From Heterodera schachtii (Eukaryota; Nematoda; Chromadorea; Rhabditida; Heteroderidae), in contig SIJG01000033.1 of NCBI GenBank assembly GCA_023374025.1, positions 275,529-339,528 of the forward strand: a stretch of DNA of 64,000 bases. Direction: 5' to 3'. Both the position numbers and the translations under genes were made by a program. The first letter of the stretch is position 1. Each line of letters opens with the position of its first letter. Below the pieces are notes generated by a model. It ran no database searches. It was not told the DNA's origin and saw only the letters and a list, made by a program, of their open reading frames with translations. Below, piece by piece: positions 1 to 10,965 of this stretch.

Positions 1-293
1 TATAAATTTTCTATATTTTATTTTTAAAACTAAAAACAAACTCAATAGGAAAAATTAAATCAAATTACAATCAAAAATGTACTAAAATATATTTATCTCA
101 CATATTCGGTCATTATCAATAGCTAAATTGAAAAATTATATGAAACATTAGTCATTTGATAAAATTGCTTTTAAAATTGAAAAAATATCAAAATAAATAT
201 AATTAAATATTATCTTACGAATAATTTTTCAATTTATTTGAAGAATAATTTTTTAATATTATTTGAAGAGTAATTTTTTAATATTATTTAAAG

Positions 294-362
294 AAAACTT
301 TCCCGGCGAAACAAAAAGCTTTGGAAGAAATGACAGCAAGACGAGAAAAGGAAAAAGAATAA
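294..362 (+). pseudogene. Exon relic, C-terminal helix-like
   Basis: Sequence after an AAAG acceptor-like end reads KQKALEEMTARREKEKE and then TAA. It is charged and helical, like the last helix and tail of a chromodomain protein. It is too short for a firm assignment. Confidence 0.3.
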
Positions 363-545
363 TAATTAATTCTAATTTAAACATTCAAGAACAACAATAA
401 TTAAATAAAACGCTAAAAATAAAAATAAGTTAGCTAAACTGAATCCCGGGAAATTGGGGAATTGCGCTTTAGCTAGATAAATAATATTCAAAAAATGGAA
501 TGAAATATTGAAAATTTTACCTCAAAAGAGCATCTAAATAAAAAA

Positions 546-593
546 AATCTCACTTATGCGAGAGTTCGAGCACTTCAATACATAAGTCATTAA
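546..593 (+). pseudogene. Possible chromodomain N-terminal relic
   Basis: Reads NLTYARVRALQYISH then TAA. The Y-x-R-V spacing resembles the first strand of the better relic at 1751. Weak, short match. Confidence 0.2.
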
Positions 594-1204
594 TGAAAGT
601 TTCTCAAATATAAAATAAAATATTTATTTGAAAAATTTAAATAAAAAAAAAATATTTTTATTTAACAGTGAATTAGAGAAAGTTTAATTTTTAAAAAATG
701 TGAAGCAAAACGCTTATTTTTTTATTTACATGAAAAATAATTTGCGCAGTATTTTTATTTAATATTTTTTAAAATTAAAAATTTATTCGCTTTTAAAGAA
801 AACGTAATTATTAAGAATAAATAAAAATTAAAAGCATAATAAAATCAAATATTTTATGATTAATAAAAAATAGTGAGAAAATAAATCTTTACAAATAATA
901 CAATTACACTGACACAGAAATTGTCTTTAATATTGAATTAAAAACATATAAATAAATTTATAATTAAAAATTATAAAATGAATTAAGTGATAAAATAAAA
1001 ATAATATAAAAAATTAATTTTAAAATTGAAGAAATATCAAAAAAGATAAATATAAATAAATTATTTGAGAATAATTTTACGGCGAAAAATCAATTACTTA
1101 ATTAAAAAATTTTCAATTTTGAAATTTGCAACCAAACATTGAGAAATGCTTATCTAATGGCGAGAATAAATTATAATATTTTATAATAGTTGAGAAAATA
1201 AAGG

Positions 1205-2158
1205 AATAAAGAGTTTAATGATAACATTAATATAAATAAAGAAGAAAAATCATTAAAATTTTGTCATAATTAAAACAATAAGAAATATTGTTTATAAATT
1301 TAAAAGCATAATTAAGAACAATAAGAAATATTTGGTTATAAATTAAGAAAATCTTTTAAGTAATGAGAAATGCCGAAAATTTTTACTGGTTTAAATTTAA
1401 ATAAAATATACAAGTTTTAATTTTGCACTAATTAATAAAATTAAACAAAAATGTTGTAATAAATTTAAAAAATTTTGAAAATATAAAAAATAAAGAAAAG
1501 GAAAAATTATATTTGCGGGAAGTATAAAAAAAGTTAAATAAGCAAGAATTGCAAAATAGCATTAAGTGTGTGTTATTTCAAATTAAATAAAAATTAAATA
1601 AAAAAATTTTATATCTTCTATATAAAAATATTTGTATAGATCGTCTTAAATTGAATAAAACATTTAAACTTATCGAATTAATGTTATATAAATTTAAAAG
1701 TATTTAAATAAACATAGTTTTTAATTACATGTGAATAAGTACACCAAAAAAATGAGTTGCAATATGAGGTTGATCGGGTCATGATCAACGGAAAAACAAC
1801 TGCAAGAACCAATTCATGGAAAATATTATTTGAAAAAATTAAAATTAAAATTATTTTTTATTTTGGTGTTTTGTAAAATAAAAATTTAATTAATAAATTA
1901 AAGGTATTCTGGAAAGGATTCCCGTATAGCGATGACACATGAGAACCAGAGAACACTTGGAAAGAGACAGACAAAATGTTTTGGAAGAGTTCAAAAAACG
2001 AAAGAAAAAAATAGTGAAAAATAACATAATTAATTATTTATTTGAATGCAAATATTCCGGATAAAGGAAAGTTAACAACTAAATCCAATGTGTCCATCTA
2101 GACTCGATTGCATGAAAGGAAACTTAGGACATGCAGAACAAAATTTCCTTCCCTGGCA
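1205..2158. repeat. 0.93-kb duplicated segment, copy 1
   Basis: Sequence from about 1235 to 2158 is almost identical to 8430-9349 in direct orientation, with only scattered single-base differences and small indels. Weaker similarity extends left to about 1205 and 8325. There the copy near 8.3 kb carries roughly 80 bp that are absent here. The segment contains the chromodomain pseudogene. No terminal repeats or target duplications are seen, so duplication rather than transposition is the simpler reading. Confidence 0.9.
1751..2020 (+). pseudogene. Chromodomain pseudogene, two exons (copy 1)
   Basis: Exon-like part 1 (1751-1822) reads NELQYEVDRVMINGK, matching the first strand of a chromodomain. 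After about 80 bp of A+T-rich sequence ending in AAAG, part 2 (1904-2020) reads VFWKGFPYSDDT, then a TGA where the family has Trp, then EP. A one-base shift follows, and the frame continues REHLERDRQNVLEEFKKRKK, the C-terminal helix. Chromodomains bind methylated histone tails and also occur at the C-terminus of Ty3-type integrases; no integrase is visible here. The TGA, the single-base deletion and the lack of a GT donor after part 1 show it is broken. An identical set of lesions occurs in the copy near 9 kb. Confidence 0.8.
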
Positions 2159-2431
2159 CATGGAGACTGAATTTAAAATTTTATTTACTAAATTAGGAAA
2201 AATTGAAAAAATTAATTCGAAAAAAATTAATAGAGCAAAAAATATGTAAATAAAAAATAATTAATAACAATAAGTATCATCGATTTATAACGAAAACCTT
2301 TATTTTCTATCCATTTATTATTAAGAGGAGGTCCTCTTGATCAACTTCAAAAAATAAAAAATTTAAAATAAGACAATTTAACCTTTTCGCATTTCAATTA
2401 CTTATTTGTAATCAAAAACCGAATTATAAGT

Positions 2432-3090
2432 AGGGCGGGGAATTATATGGAAATCCATATTTTTTTCCTAGACTGTGGAAGGTCTGAAACACACGAAAAA
2501 CATGTTTTTAGCTTGATTAGAAGCTTCTAGGATGGATTTCTATATTCATATTTTCCATATTTTTCTATATTTCGCGATTTATGTCCATATTTCCATATTA
2601 TGTCCATATTTTGGCATTTTTATCCATATTTTATGTCCATATTTTTGCATTTTTTCAAAAAACCTCTAATAGAACGGCCTCCAACAGATAAATTGTCCTT
2701 TTTGAGCCAAAAAACGAAAAATTTTTCAAAAAAATCATTTTTTCGCCAAATTTTTTCGAGATTATTGAATAATTTAAGTTTCTTAAAAATTAATAAATTT
2801 ATGTCAAAAATAAGCAAAAAAGTCAAAATTTCGCTTTTCGGGTTGTTTTTTCGCTAAAAATGAGTAAGTTTTAGCTTTATCGTGTTTTTTTCTTCTAAAA
2901 TAATTTTTAATACCATATTTAACCATTTTTGAAGGTTTACTTTATATTTAATAAATTTAAAGAAATTTTGGGCTCAATTTGGAAAACTTTATATCCATAT
3001 TTTTGCCATTTTATGTCCATATTTCGCTATTTTTTGTCCATATTTTATGGCCATATTTCGCGATTTTATATCCATATAATTCCCCGCCCT
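2432..3090. mobile_element. Inverted-repeat element, 10-bp target duplication
   Basis: Ends AGGGCGGGGAATTATATGGA and its inverse (complement ends at 3090). Flanks AATTATAAGT and ATTTATAAGT differ at one position. The interior right half is dominated by repeated TCCATATTTT-type words. Non-autonomous (MITE-like). Target-duplication size resembles Mutator-type elements; this is inference. Confidence 0.8.
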
Positions 3091-3233
3091 ATTTATAAGT
3101 TTGAAAGTGCAAAATTAAATGGCAAAATAAAATTAAATATAAAAATTGCATAATTTAAACAATAAATATATTTGTCTAATAAATTTTAAAAAATATATTT
3201 AACTGATAAGAAAAGCCAACATTCGTGCATTCC

Positions 3234-3702
3234 AGGCTCCCAGATCAAATTTTCAAAAGCCTCATATTGGGCCAAAAAGCCTCATTTTTACAAATTTGTT
3301 CAAAACACGCTTAAAATGTTCAAATGTTATATTTCTGATTGTCCATAATCAATTTAAGTATTTTTCGTTAAAAATAAGCATTTTGAGAAATTCTAACATG
3401 AAAAATCAAAGTTGATTTTTTTGCTGCGCTTTTTAGAGCATTTTTTAAGTAAAGGAGTTTTAGAGTCCGGCGGTGCCGATAGCCGCCGCCGAGGGAGAAA
3501 ATAAGAATTTTGTCTATATTTTTAGCTGATTTCATTAAAAATCTTAATTTTGTGGATTTTTTGAAAATAATTGGTTGTTTTATGGTTTTCATGAAAAATT
3601 TAACAAAAAACCACAAAAAACCTCAAAGCCTCATTTCAAAAAAAACCTCATTGACCTATCAAAAAACCACAAATGAAGCTAAAGCCTCACATCTTGGAGC
3701 CC
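3234..3702. mobile_element. Inverted-repeat element with GC-rich internal hairpin
   Basis: Left end AGGCTCCCAGAT and right end ATCTTGGAGCCCT are imperfect inverses, followed inward by AAGCCTCAT-type words on both sides. At 3465-3495 it carries a GGCGGTGCC/GGCGGC hairpin. No clear target duplication. A second left end (AGGGCTCCCAACTG) at 36188 belongs to the same family. Confidence 0.55.
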
Positions 3703-4099
3703 TGAGCTAATCATTTAATATAACAGACTACGACATAAAAATATTGGCGATAAGAAAAAATGGAGAATATAAATTATAGAAAAAAATAATATTGAATTAA
3801 ATTTTATATATTTTGAAAATTTTAATATCAAATGCAACTTTTTTAAGCACGAAGTTTTTTAATGAACAATTTTCTTCATAAAAAATTTGAATGTAAAAAG
3901 CTGCAATTATGAATCTGCTGGCCCATTTAATGTACTTTAAAAATATCATTAATTTAAAAAAATATCATATATATTGTATAAAAAATTATATTATTTGAAA
4001 AAAACTCATAAAATGAGGTATAAAAATAAATAATTATTTTATGATCCCATTTAATTTTCTCATAAAATAATCTTTCACAAAAGATAAAAAATATTACAT
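3703..4099. other. A+T-rich, nothing recognised
   Basis: No coding-like island, no repeat shared with the rest of the window and no terminal repeat seen. Confidence 0.6.
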
Positions 4100-4549
4100 T
4101 TAATGTTTTATTTAATAAGGAAAAGCATAAATTTTAATACAAAATATATTAGTTTTAATAAATGTGTAGATTTCATAAAAACAGAGAAACACAACAAATT
4201 TTAAAATGCAATTTTTAAAATATTGCTTCATGTTGATTTTATTATATTGAGCGAATTTAATAAATTTAAAACATTTCATATATGGATTTGCAATTATGAT
4301 GAATGCGGCTATTACCCGTAAAAAGCATGAGATAATTAATGAGTCATTATTCATATTAAAATTTAATAATAAAAATAAATAAATATATAAAACGAAAAGT
4401 TTGATTGCTTTAATGATTAAAAATATATAAAAATAAATAATGAAAATGAAACATTGTGTAAAAATATAAAAACATAAAAAATATTATTCGCTTAATCTAG
4501 CATGAATTTTTATAAAAACGAATTACTAATGCGGACCAAAACTTAAAAA

Positions 4550-4612
4550 ATGGGAGAGGTTGCTTTATTGGCGAATTGTTGGAATTTGGAGCATGATGAC
4601 TGCAAAAAATAG
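4550..4612 (+). pseudogene. Possible chromodomain relic
   Basis: Reads ALLANCWNLEHDDCKK then TAG. The N-x-W-x-x-E-x-L-like spacing recalls the NTWEPEENL block of chromodomains. Single short block; plausible, not proven. Confidence 0.35.
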
Positions 4613-4854
4613 TCGATAAATATTAATAATATGCTATTTAAATAAAAATATTTAAATTTTTTAAGAAATATTCATTTGTAAAAAATTTGCTTATTAGAAT
4701 AGAAAACAGAAAAAAGAAATATGTGTAAACCAAAAAAATTTTTATTCACTAAATAATTTATACCTAATTTAAACATAAGCTAATTTCAAAACCGATTTCA
4801 TTCAAACAGTGAACCAATAATATTTAAAATAAGAATGTGTGATTTGGCCAGCCC

Positions 4855-5008
4855 AATCGAAATATGCAAAAAAAATGGAATAAATGTGACGCTTTTTTAT
4901 GAAATGAGTATTTAACAAGACCAGTTATATAATTCTATCCTAATGGAAACAATTTTTACGGCGAATTTCTCTAAAATAAATGAAACAGTGTGCCAGAACA
5001 TGTAATGA
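4855..5008 (+). pseudogene. Decayed paralogue of the relic at 14727
   Basis: Nucleotides 4859-4920 align with 14735-14800. The peptide ICKKNGINVTLFYE corresponds to ICWERKWKKCAVFYED there. Stops and frame shifts follow. Loss of the Trp suggests an older or faster-decayed copy. Confidence 0.45.
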
Positions 5009-5882
5009 ATTATTTCAAAAGATTTTTTAATTTACTGATTTATAATTTATTTATTTTTCAATTTGAATAAAAATAATTAAAATGTTTAAATATTTTAAAT
5101 AAATTTAAATGATATTTTTAATGGAAACCAAAAACGAAGAAAATTAAGAATTATTTAATAATTATAGAAAAATTAAGAAATAAAACAAAACACAGAAAAA
5201 CTTCTGATGATTAATCTTAATCGTAAAAGATTGCAAAAAGAGAAAGCAAAAATAATATATGAACATTACTCTTTGTTAAAATGTAAAATATATTGAAAAT
5301 ACAAATAAATTAAAATTTGATCAATTTACAGCCGGAAAAATTTAAGAAAAAAGAACACATATAAAAATAGAATAACTAAGTTTATATTTCAACGTTAAAT
5401 ATATGAAAAATTAGATTACTAGAGATTTACTGCTTTGGATTATTTATAAAAATATGGAGATCCAAGCAAAAACTATTAAATAAACAGACAACAAACAAAA
5501 TAAATAAAAAATTAAACAAAAACTAATAAAAGTAAAAAATTAAAAATACCCACATATAAAAAATTAATAAATAAAAAAAAACATAAAAAAATTTAATGAT
5601 TAATCTCAAAAATAAAAGATTATAAAAGATAGGAACAAAATAATACCCATACAGCTTAACAACGGCCAAAAACTGGCCCTGGGCTGTGTCTATGCGTGTA
5701 CAATGTACATGAAATGAAATTAATCTTTATTAAAATGCAAAAAAAAGTAAAATATTACTGAAATTATAAATAAAAATAAATTTTGGTCATTTTTCAGCCG
5801 GAAAAATGAAGTAAATAGTAATGTATATAAATTAAAAATAATAAACTTATAGTTCAAAGTTAAATATAATGATGATTAAAAA

Positions 5883-6068
5883 TTGATTAAGAGAGATATT
5901 CCCTGTTTTGTAAAAATATGGAGATCCAAGCAAAAGCTATTAAATAAACAGATCCAAAATGACCAGCAGTACAATTATAAAACGCAAAATTTTGGTCTTT
6001 TTGGACAAAGAAAAACAATAATTTTATCTAACATGAAAAATAAAAATAATTTGAGATTCAACGCATAA
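5883..6068 (+). pseudogene. Short open frame in the duplicated unit
   Basis: Sixty-one codons from ATG. Residues 7-18 read IPCFVKIWRSKQ, loosely like a chromodomain strand, and the rest is basic and Asn/Gln-rich. The paralogous stretch at 5450-5490 keeps the WRSKQ codons but not the frame, so there is no sign of selection. Confidence 0.25.
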
Positions 6069-6249
6069 AAACAACGAGGTATTGTTGGAGAGAATGATAC
6101 GAGATTTATGCAAAATGCAAGAGATTTGCTAGTTTTCTTAATTTAAAATCAAAAATAATATTAAATTATATAATTTCAACTAATATTGGTTTAAAAATAA
6201 TTAAATTATTAAAATTTTCAAGAATTTTTCGTGTCAAAATAAATGTGAT

Positions 6250-6689
6250 AGTTTTTTCATTTATTCAACAACAGTTACATTTTTAAAATAAAGAATATAT
6301 CAACATTAATTTAAAATTATACAAATTCATAGATATCTGAAAAATTTTATCCAATTTAAATCAGGACACAATTTTATAATTTATGTATTTGGTAGTAAAT
6401 TATAAGAAATTTTATAAATCTATTAAAAACAAAAATTTAGAATAAAAGAATAAATATAAAAATAATTGTTTTTTGAAAAAAGCAACCGAATAAAAAAAGC
6501 TCGACCTGTAGTGGTGTTAAGGATTGTAAGTCCATGGCCCGAAAATCCCAGTAAGGGCCGCGTATGGCTATTGTTAAACTAAAATTAAACTAAAAGTTCG
6601 AAATGATAAATAATTTTATAAGTAATTAAAAGCAAACGCTGTGACAAAAAAAAAGATTAGTTTAGTAAAATTAATATTATAATTGCTCA
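6250..6689. other. A+T-rich with one G+C-richer patch
   Basis: Patch 6500-6570 (CTCGACCTGTAGTGGTG...GGGCCGCGTATGG) reads KARPVVVLRIVSPWPENPSK in one frame. It might be another exon relic. No family assigned. Confidence 0.3.
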
Positions 6690-6839
6690 ATGAGTAAAGT
6701 AAGATTTATGCCAAACTTAAACATCTATGTTTTAATCTTGCTGATTGGTTTTCAGCTGCCGCGATCACTTTGTCAGAATCAAATTGGTGAATTTGAGGAC
6801 AACGGGTACGAGGGCATTGAAAAAACAAACAAAACATAA
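6690..6839 (+). CDS. Short ORF with signal-peptide-like start, unknown
   Basis: Forty-nine codons from ATG to TAA. Residues 7-29 contain a hydrophobic core (NIYVLILLIGF) followed by SLC-QNQ, which would suit a signal-peptidase site; the rest is acidic (GEFEDNGYEGIEK). Alternatively, TTGGTTTTCAG at 6743-6753 is an excellent splice acceptor and the coding part would be only what follows. That part carries a YEGIEK motif that could be another chromodomain start. I cannot choose between the two. No partner exon was identified. Confidence 0.3.
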   Translation: MSKVRFMPNLNIYVLILLIGFQLPRSLCQNQIGEFEDNGYEGIEKTNKT

Positions 6840-7320
6840 ATAAAACGAACTTAATTATTTTGACGAAAAAATAAGAAACAAATTTATAAATTAAAAAACT
6901 AAAATTACTTTTTCTACTGAAAAATAACGAGAATAATTAATAATAGAAAGGTCAAGATCAACGTTATTATTATACACATAGTGAAATACACTTAGTTTAA
7001 AAACAAAAAAAGAATTCATTCAAAAAAATGTTTAAAATAATTAATTAATAATGAGAATTTTAATTTTTTTTAATTTATAAAAATTGCGAATATTTTATTT
7101 TACTTAAATTAACCTAAGCTGAAGTGGTTTATTAATTTTCAAATATTAGCCTAAAAATATAATACAAATAAATTTAAGAGAATTAAAAAATAATTAATCG
7201 CAAAAATATAATAAAACTAAAAAAGACAAAAAAAAGAGTAAAAAATTTATTAACATTTTTAAATCAATCAACTTTTAAGCCGCCAAAATGTTAGGGCCTT
7301 TTCTCATTTGAAACATTGCT

Positions 7321-7395
7321 TCAGCTATTCCTACAAATGACCATTCCACCAATTATTTGGACTTTCTGAACTTGGAAACATTTAATGAAAATTAA
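7321..7395 (+). pseudogene. Possible exon relic
   Basis: Reads STNYLDFLNLETFNEN and then TAA, richer in G+C than its surroundings. Spacing is only loosely chromodomain-like. No matching N-terminal part is close by. Confidence 0.2.
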
Positions 7396-7640
7396 TAATA
7401 TATTAAAAATAATGAATAAATAAATAATAAAAAATAAATAAATATGAGCAAATAGCATTCTTTAATTAAAAAAAATGTTAAAATGGTTTTTCACAAATGA
7501 TACTAGAAATAATAAATATATACTAAATTAAATTTTTTTTTAAATCAGTTAAATAAAGGAACAATGGCAAAACTGTAAAAATTATAAATTTTTTTTTATA
7601 ATTTATGGGAAAAAAATAAATAAATAATAAACATAATTCT

Positions 7641-8115
7641 AGGGCTGCTAATTTTATGTAAATACATATTTTTTTCCTGGCTTCTCCATGCTCTAAATAG
7701 TAGCAAATTATTGAAGATTTTTTAAGGAAAATTTTTTAGATGCCCAAAAAATGCAACATTTGCAATTTTTTCGTACACATTTTCATTTTTTCATATTTTG
7801 AAAATTTATAGAAATTTTTTGTAAAAAATTAAACATTTTTTTTGAAAATGTATCCATAAAAAATCGAATTTTTTTTTTTCAAAAAAAACAGATACCAACA
7901 AATTAATATTGTACTAAAATGTGATTCTAAGTCTATTTTGGTCATTTTTGTGGCATTTTGTGCCTGTTTCATTTTTATGAAAAATTTTTATCCAAAAAAT
8001 TACCATTTAAAAAATTTTATTTACATATTTAAGGTACATATATGGGGGTTTTTGTATATATTTCATACATATTTTAGCATTTTTCGTACATATTTTATTG
8101 AAATAATTCGCAAAT
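7641..8115. mobile_element. Truncated inverted-repeat element (left end)
   Basis: Begins AGGGCTGCTAATTTTATG and then, like the element at 2432, has a TTTTTTTCCTGG block and a T-rich interior with repeated ACATATTTT words. No right terminal repeat is found, so it is truncated or decayed. A matching right end (GGCAGCCCT) lies alone at 28190-28199. Confidence 0.45.
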
Positions 8116-8350
8116 TTTCTATCAAAAAAATAAAAAAATATACCAAATTATTAAACTTCTGTAAGCCAAATAAATTTAAAAACTTTTGCAGAAAATAAAT
8201 ATTGAGAATTAAAATTTTGTTAACTTTGGTTAAATTTTTTTTTAATATTAAGAAAACAAATTTTTAAATTGTAATATTTGTAATAATTGATAAAAGTAAC
8301 AAAAAATATATTAGGCATTGAAATAAAGAGTATTTAATGATAAAACCTGA

Positions 8351-8425
8351 TTAAAAAGGGGGTTGACATGGTTGGTTCAGGACCATGATACGATCAACAA
8401 TTATTTAAACAACAGAATATTTTAA
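8351..8425 (+). pseudogene. Possible chromodomain C-terminal relic
   Basis: Reads KRGLTWLVQDHDTINNYL and then, five residues on, TAA. TW followed by an acidic stretch and a helical end fits the second half of a chromodomain. It lies in the roughly 80 bp present only in the second copy of the 0.93-kb duplication. Confidence 0.35.
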
Positions 8426-8947
8426 TTAATATAAATGAAGAAGAAAATTCATTAAAATTTTGTCATAATTAAAACAATAAGAAATATTGTTTATAAATTT
8501 AAAAGCATAATTAAGAACAATAAGAAATATTTGGTTATAAATTAAGAAAATCTTTTAAGTAATGAGAAATGCCGAAAATTTTTACTGGTTTAAATTTAAA
8601 TAAAATATACAAGTTTTAATTTTGCACTAATTAATAAAATTAAACAAAAATGTTGTAATAAATTTAAAAAATTTTGAAAATATAAAAAATAAAGAAAAGG
8701 AAAAATTATATTTGCGGAAGTATAAAAAAAGTTAAATAAGCAAGAATTGCAAAATAGCATTAAGTGTGTGTTATTTCAAATTAAATAAAAATTAAATAAA
8801 AAATTTTATATCTTCTATATAAAAATATTTGTATAGATCGTCTTAAATTGAATAAAACATTTAAACTTATCGAATTAATGTTATATAAATTTAAAAGTAT
8901 TTAAATAAACATAGTTTTTAATTACATGTGAATAAGTACACCAAAAA

Positions 8948-9216
8948 AATGAGTTGCAATATGAGGTTGATCGGGTCATGATCAACGGAAAAAAACTGCA
9001 AGAACCAATTCATGGAAAATATTATTTGAAAAAATTAAAATTAAAATTATTTTTTATTTTGGTGTTTTGTAAAATAAAAATTTAATTAATAAATTAAAGG
9101 TATTCTGGAAAGGATTCCCGTATAGCGATGACACATGAGAACCAGAGAACACTTGGAAAGAGACAGACAAAATGTTTTGGAAGAGTTCAAAAAACGAAAG
9201 AAAAAAATAGTGAAAA
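8948..9216 (+). pseudogene. Chromodomain pseudogene, two exons (copy 2)
   Basis: This is the near-identical partner of the relic at 1751-2020, with part 1 at 8948-9018 and part 2 from 9100. It keeps the same TGA in place of the conserved Trp and the same one-base deletion before REHLERD. It also has one extra lesion, a missing base in the run of A after MINGK. The shared lesions mean the gene was already dead when this segment was duplicated. Confidence 0.78.
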
Positions 9217-9349
9217 ATAACATAATTAATTATTTATTTGAATGCAAATATTCCGGATAAAGGAAAGTTAACAACTAAATCTAATGTGTCCATCTAGACT
9301 CGATTGCATGAAAGGAAACAGGACATGCAGAACAAAATTTCCTTCCCTG

Positions 9350-9640
9350 TTAAAATTTTGACATAATTAGAACAAAAAGAAATATTTATTTCTAAATTTA
9401 AAAATATAATTACCAACAATACGAAATATTTGTTTAATAATTGAAAAAATATTTGAAGTGATAAGAAAGGCCGAAAACTTTTACTGGCTTAATTGTAAAC
9501 AAAATAAAAGTTTGGATTTTGGATTAATTAATTAAAATAAACAAAAATGTTGTAATAAACGGAAAAAGAATCTGAAAATATAAAAAATATAAAGAAAAGA
9601 AAAAGCTATATCGTGAAGGATAAAGAAAAATAAATAAGTA
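9350..9640. repeat. Diverged tandem copy of the duplicated segment's first part
   Basis: Words such as AAAATTTTG-CATAATTA, GAAATATTTG and ACTTTTACTGGCTTAA line up with 8450-8740 in the same order. Divergence is much higher than between the two full copies, which points to an older duplication. Confidence 0.65.
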
Positions 9641-10172
9641 AATAATTTAAACTTGGATGAATGGGTTGGCTAAAATGATGAGAGAGAGCTACACTAATTT
9701 ATCGGAATACAAAAAATGGAAGATAAAATCCTAATTTAAATTATAAAAATTAAACAGCGATTTATATGCATTAATGAGAAACTTATTTTTAAAACCAAAT
9801 TTTATTTATGATTGATTTAAGATACTATTTAAAACAAATTTTGCAGAAAATAAATATTGAGAATTAAAATTTTTGTCAACTTAGTTTAAAATAATTAAAT
9901 AAATAAACCAATAAATCACTAATGAAGAAATTAATAATAATTAATAAATTACGTTTATAAATACATTACAGACAACGAAGATAAAGCCCAAAAAATTGGA
10001 AAAATTAATTTAAAATAATTTACAGGCAATGGGTCAACACCAAAATTATCCCAAAATTGTAATAAATAATAATAAAATTAAAAAATAAATTAATAAATTA
10101 CAGGCAAAAAGTCAACGAAAGTCAGCAAAAAAAGTGGGATAAATAAAACAATTAAATTTTTTAAAAAATATG
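9641..10172. other. A+T-rich with three acceptor-like sites
   Basis: TTACAG occurs at 9961, 10019 and 10098, each followed by a short G+C-richer stretch (ACAACGAAG, GCAATGGGTCAACACC, GCAAAAAGTCAACG). They may be decayed exon starts in tandem. Part (9725-9845) matches 15275-15385. Confidence 0.35.
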
Positions 10173-10181
10173 TTAAATTAT

Positions 10182-10567
10182 GGGTCTGTATCGTTTTGGC
10201 GCCGCCGTTTTGGCGCCAACCCAAGTTTTGAGACTAGAACTTTTTTCTTTGTCATCCAAATCCAACATTGTTGGTATCATTCGAAAGCTTAACATGTTTA
10301 GAACCTTTTTCTAAGCTATTGCTTCGTGATTAGACAATTACCAAAAAAGTTATAACATGAAATTACAAAAAAGCCAAAATTTTGGAAGTTTTTTGTTTAT
10401 AACTTTTTTACAGGACAAATTTTTTTTTGGTTTTTTGTAGATATAATAAGGCTTGTGAAGGGCTTTAGAATGATACCAAAATTGTTAGATTTGGTTGACA
10501 AATAAAAAGTTATAGTCCAAAAACAAGGGCTGGCGCCAAAACGGCGGCGCCAAAACGACCTAGTCCC
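10182..10567. mobile_element. 386-bp MITE with 41-bp inverted ends, 9-bp target duplication
   Basis: Both ends contain CGTTTTGGCGCC twice (left GGGTCTGTAT..., right complement GGGACTAGGT...), about 41 bp each and nearly identical. The flanks are TTAAATTAT on both sides (10173-10181 and 10568-10576), a perfect 9-bp duplication, typical of Mutator-like insertion. Interior has no coding frame. A fragment similar to its interior (TGTGAAGGGCTTT-GAATNATACCAA) occurs at about 61565-61610. Confidence 0.88.
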
Positions 10568-10610
10568 TTAAATTATATACAAAAAATAAACAATTTATAT
10601 TTAAAGGATA

Positions 10611-10676
10611 AAACCAAAATACATGCGCGTAAGGCAAAAGGGACCAAAGAAGACCTGGTTAAAAATAAAAATTAAT
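10611..10676 (+). pseudogene. Chromodomain-like relic
   Basis: Reads KYMRVRQKGPKKTWLK, with Y-x-x-V-R-x-K-G-P and T-W in chromodomain order but with the loop shortened. Ends at TAA. One of the better short islands. Confidence 0.45.
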
Positions 10677-10726
10677 TTAATTTAAAAAACATATTTTAAA
10701 TTAATTTTTCTTAATGATAATTTGCA

Positions 10727-10813
10727 GAGGCTATAATAGAGGGGGCTTTCACATGGAAGGAAAATAAAAATGAATTTAAAATATTACAATTAAATATTGA
10801 AAAATATATTTAA
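10727..10813 (+). pseudogene. Chromodomain C-terminal-like relic
   Basis: Begins after TTTGCAG, a good acceptor, and reads EGAFTWKENKNEFKILQ and on to IEKYI, then TAA. T-W-x-x-E-N plus a helix fits the end of a chromodomain. Only 50 bp separate it from the relic at 10611, so the two may be consecutive exons of different copies. Confidence 0.4.
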
Positions 10814-10965
10814 TAAAAATAGAAGCGATACAAAAAAACTAATTCAATTACATATTTTTTAAAAATAATTAAGAGTTCACTATGATTATCTGTAATTAAT
10901 TATTCATTGAGCTACCTGTTTAAATCTTATCTAACTAGCGGGTTCGTGAACCGTCGGATCTGGGC

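Larger units (their letters stand above)
4100..6250. repeat. Ancient segmental duplicate A (pairs with 14380-17850)
   Basis: Blocks 4117-4230, 4855-4990, 5100-5340 and 6015-6120 have clear counterparts, in the same order, at 14380-14480, 14727-14860, 16985-17210 and 17690-17790. The two segments are therefore paralogous, with insertions making the second longer. Inside this segment, 5220-5490 is also repeated in tandem at 5690-5960; both contain the word ATATGGAGATCCAAGCAAAA. A+T-rich with no intact gene. Confidence 0.7.
8325..9349. repeat. 0.93-kb duplicated segment, copy 2
   Basis: Direct-repeat partner of 1205-2158. It is followed at once (9350-9640) by a diverged third copy of its own first 300 bp, so the unit looks tandem as well as dispersed. 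A weak echo of the right end (ATATTCCGGATAAA and CATGAAAGGAAAC) occurs at 16185-16265. Confidence 0.9.

Noticed and set aside
2600..3153. Phe/Lys-rich frames
   Set aside because: They fall inside the transposon at 2432-3090 and reflect TTT/AAA-rich sequence.
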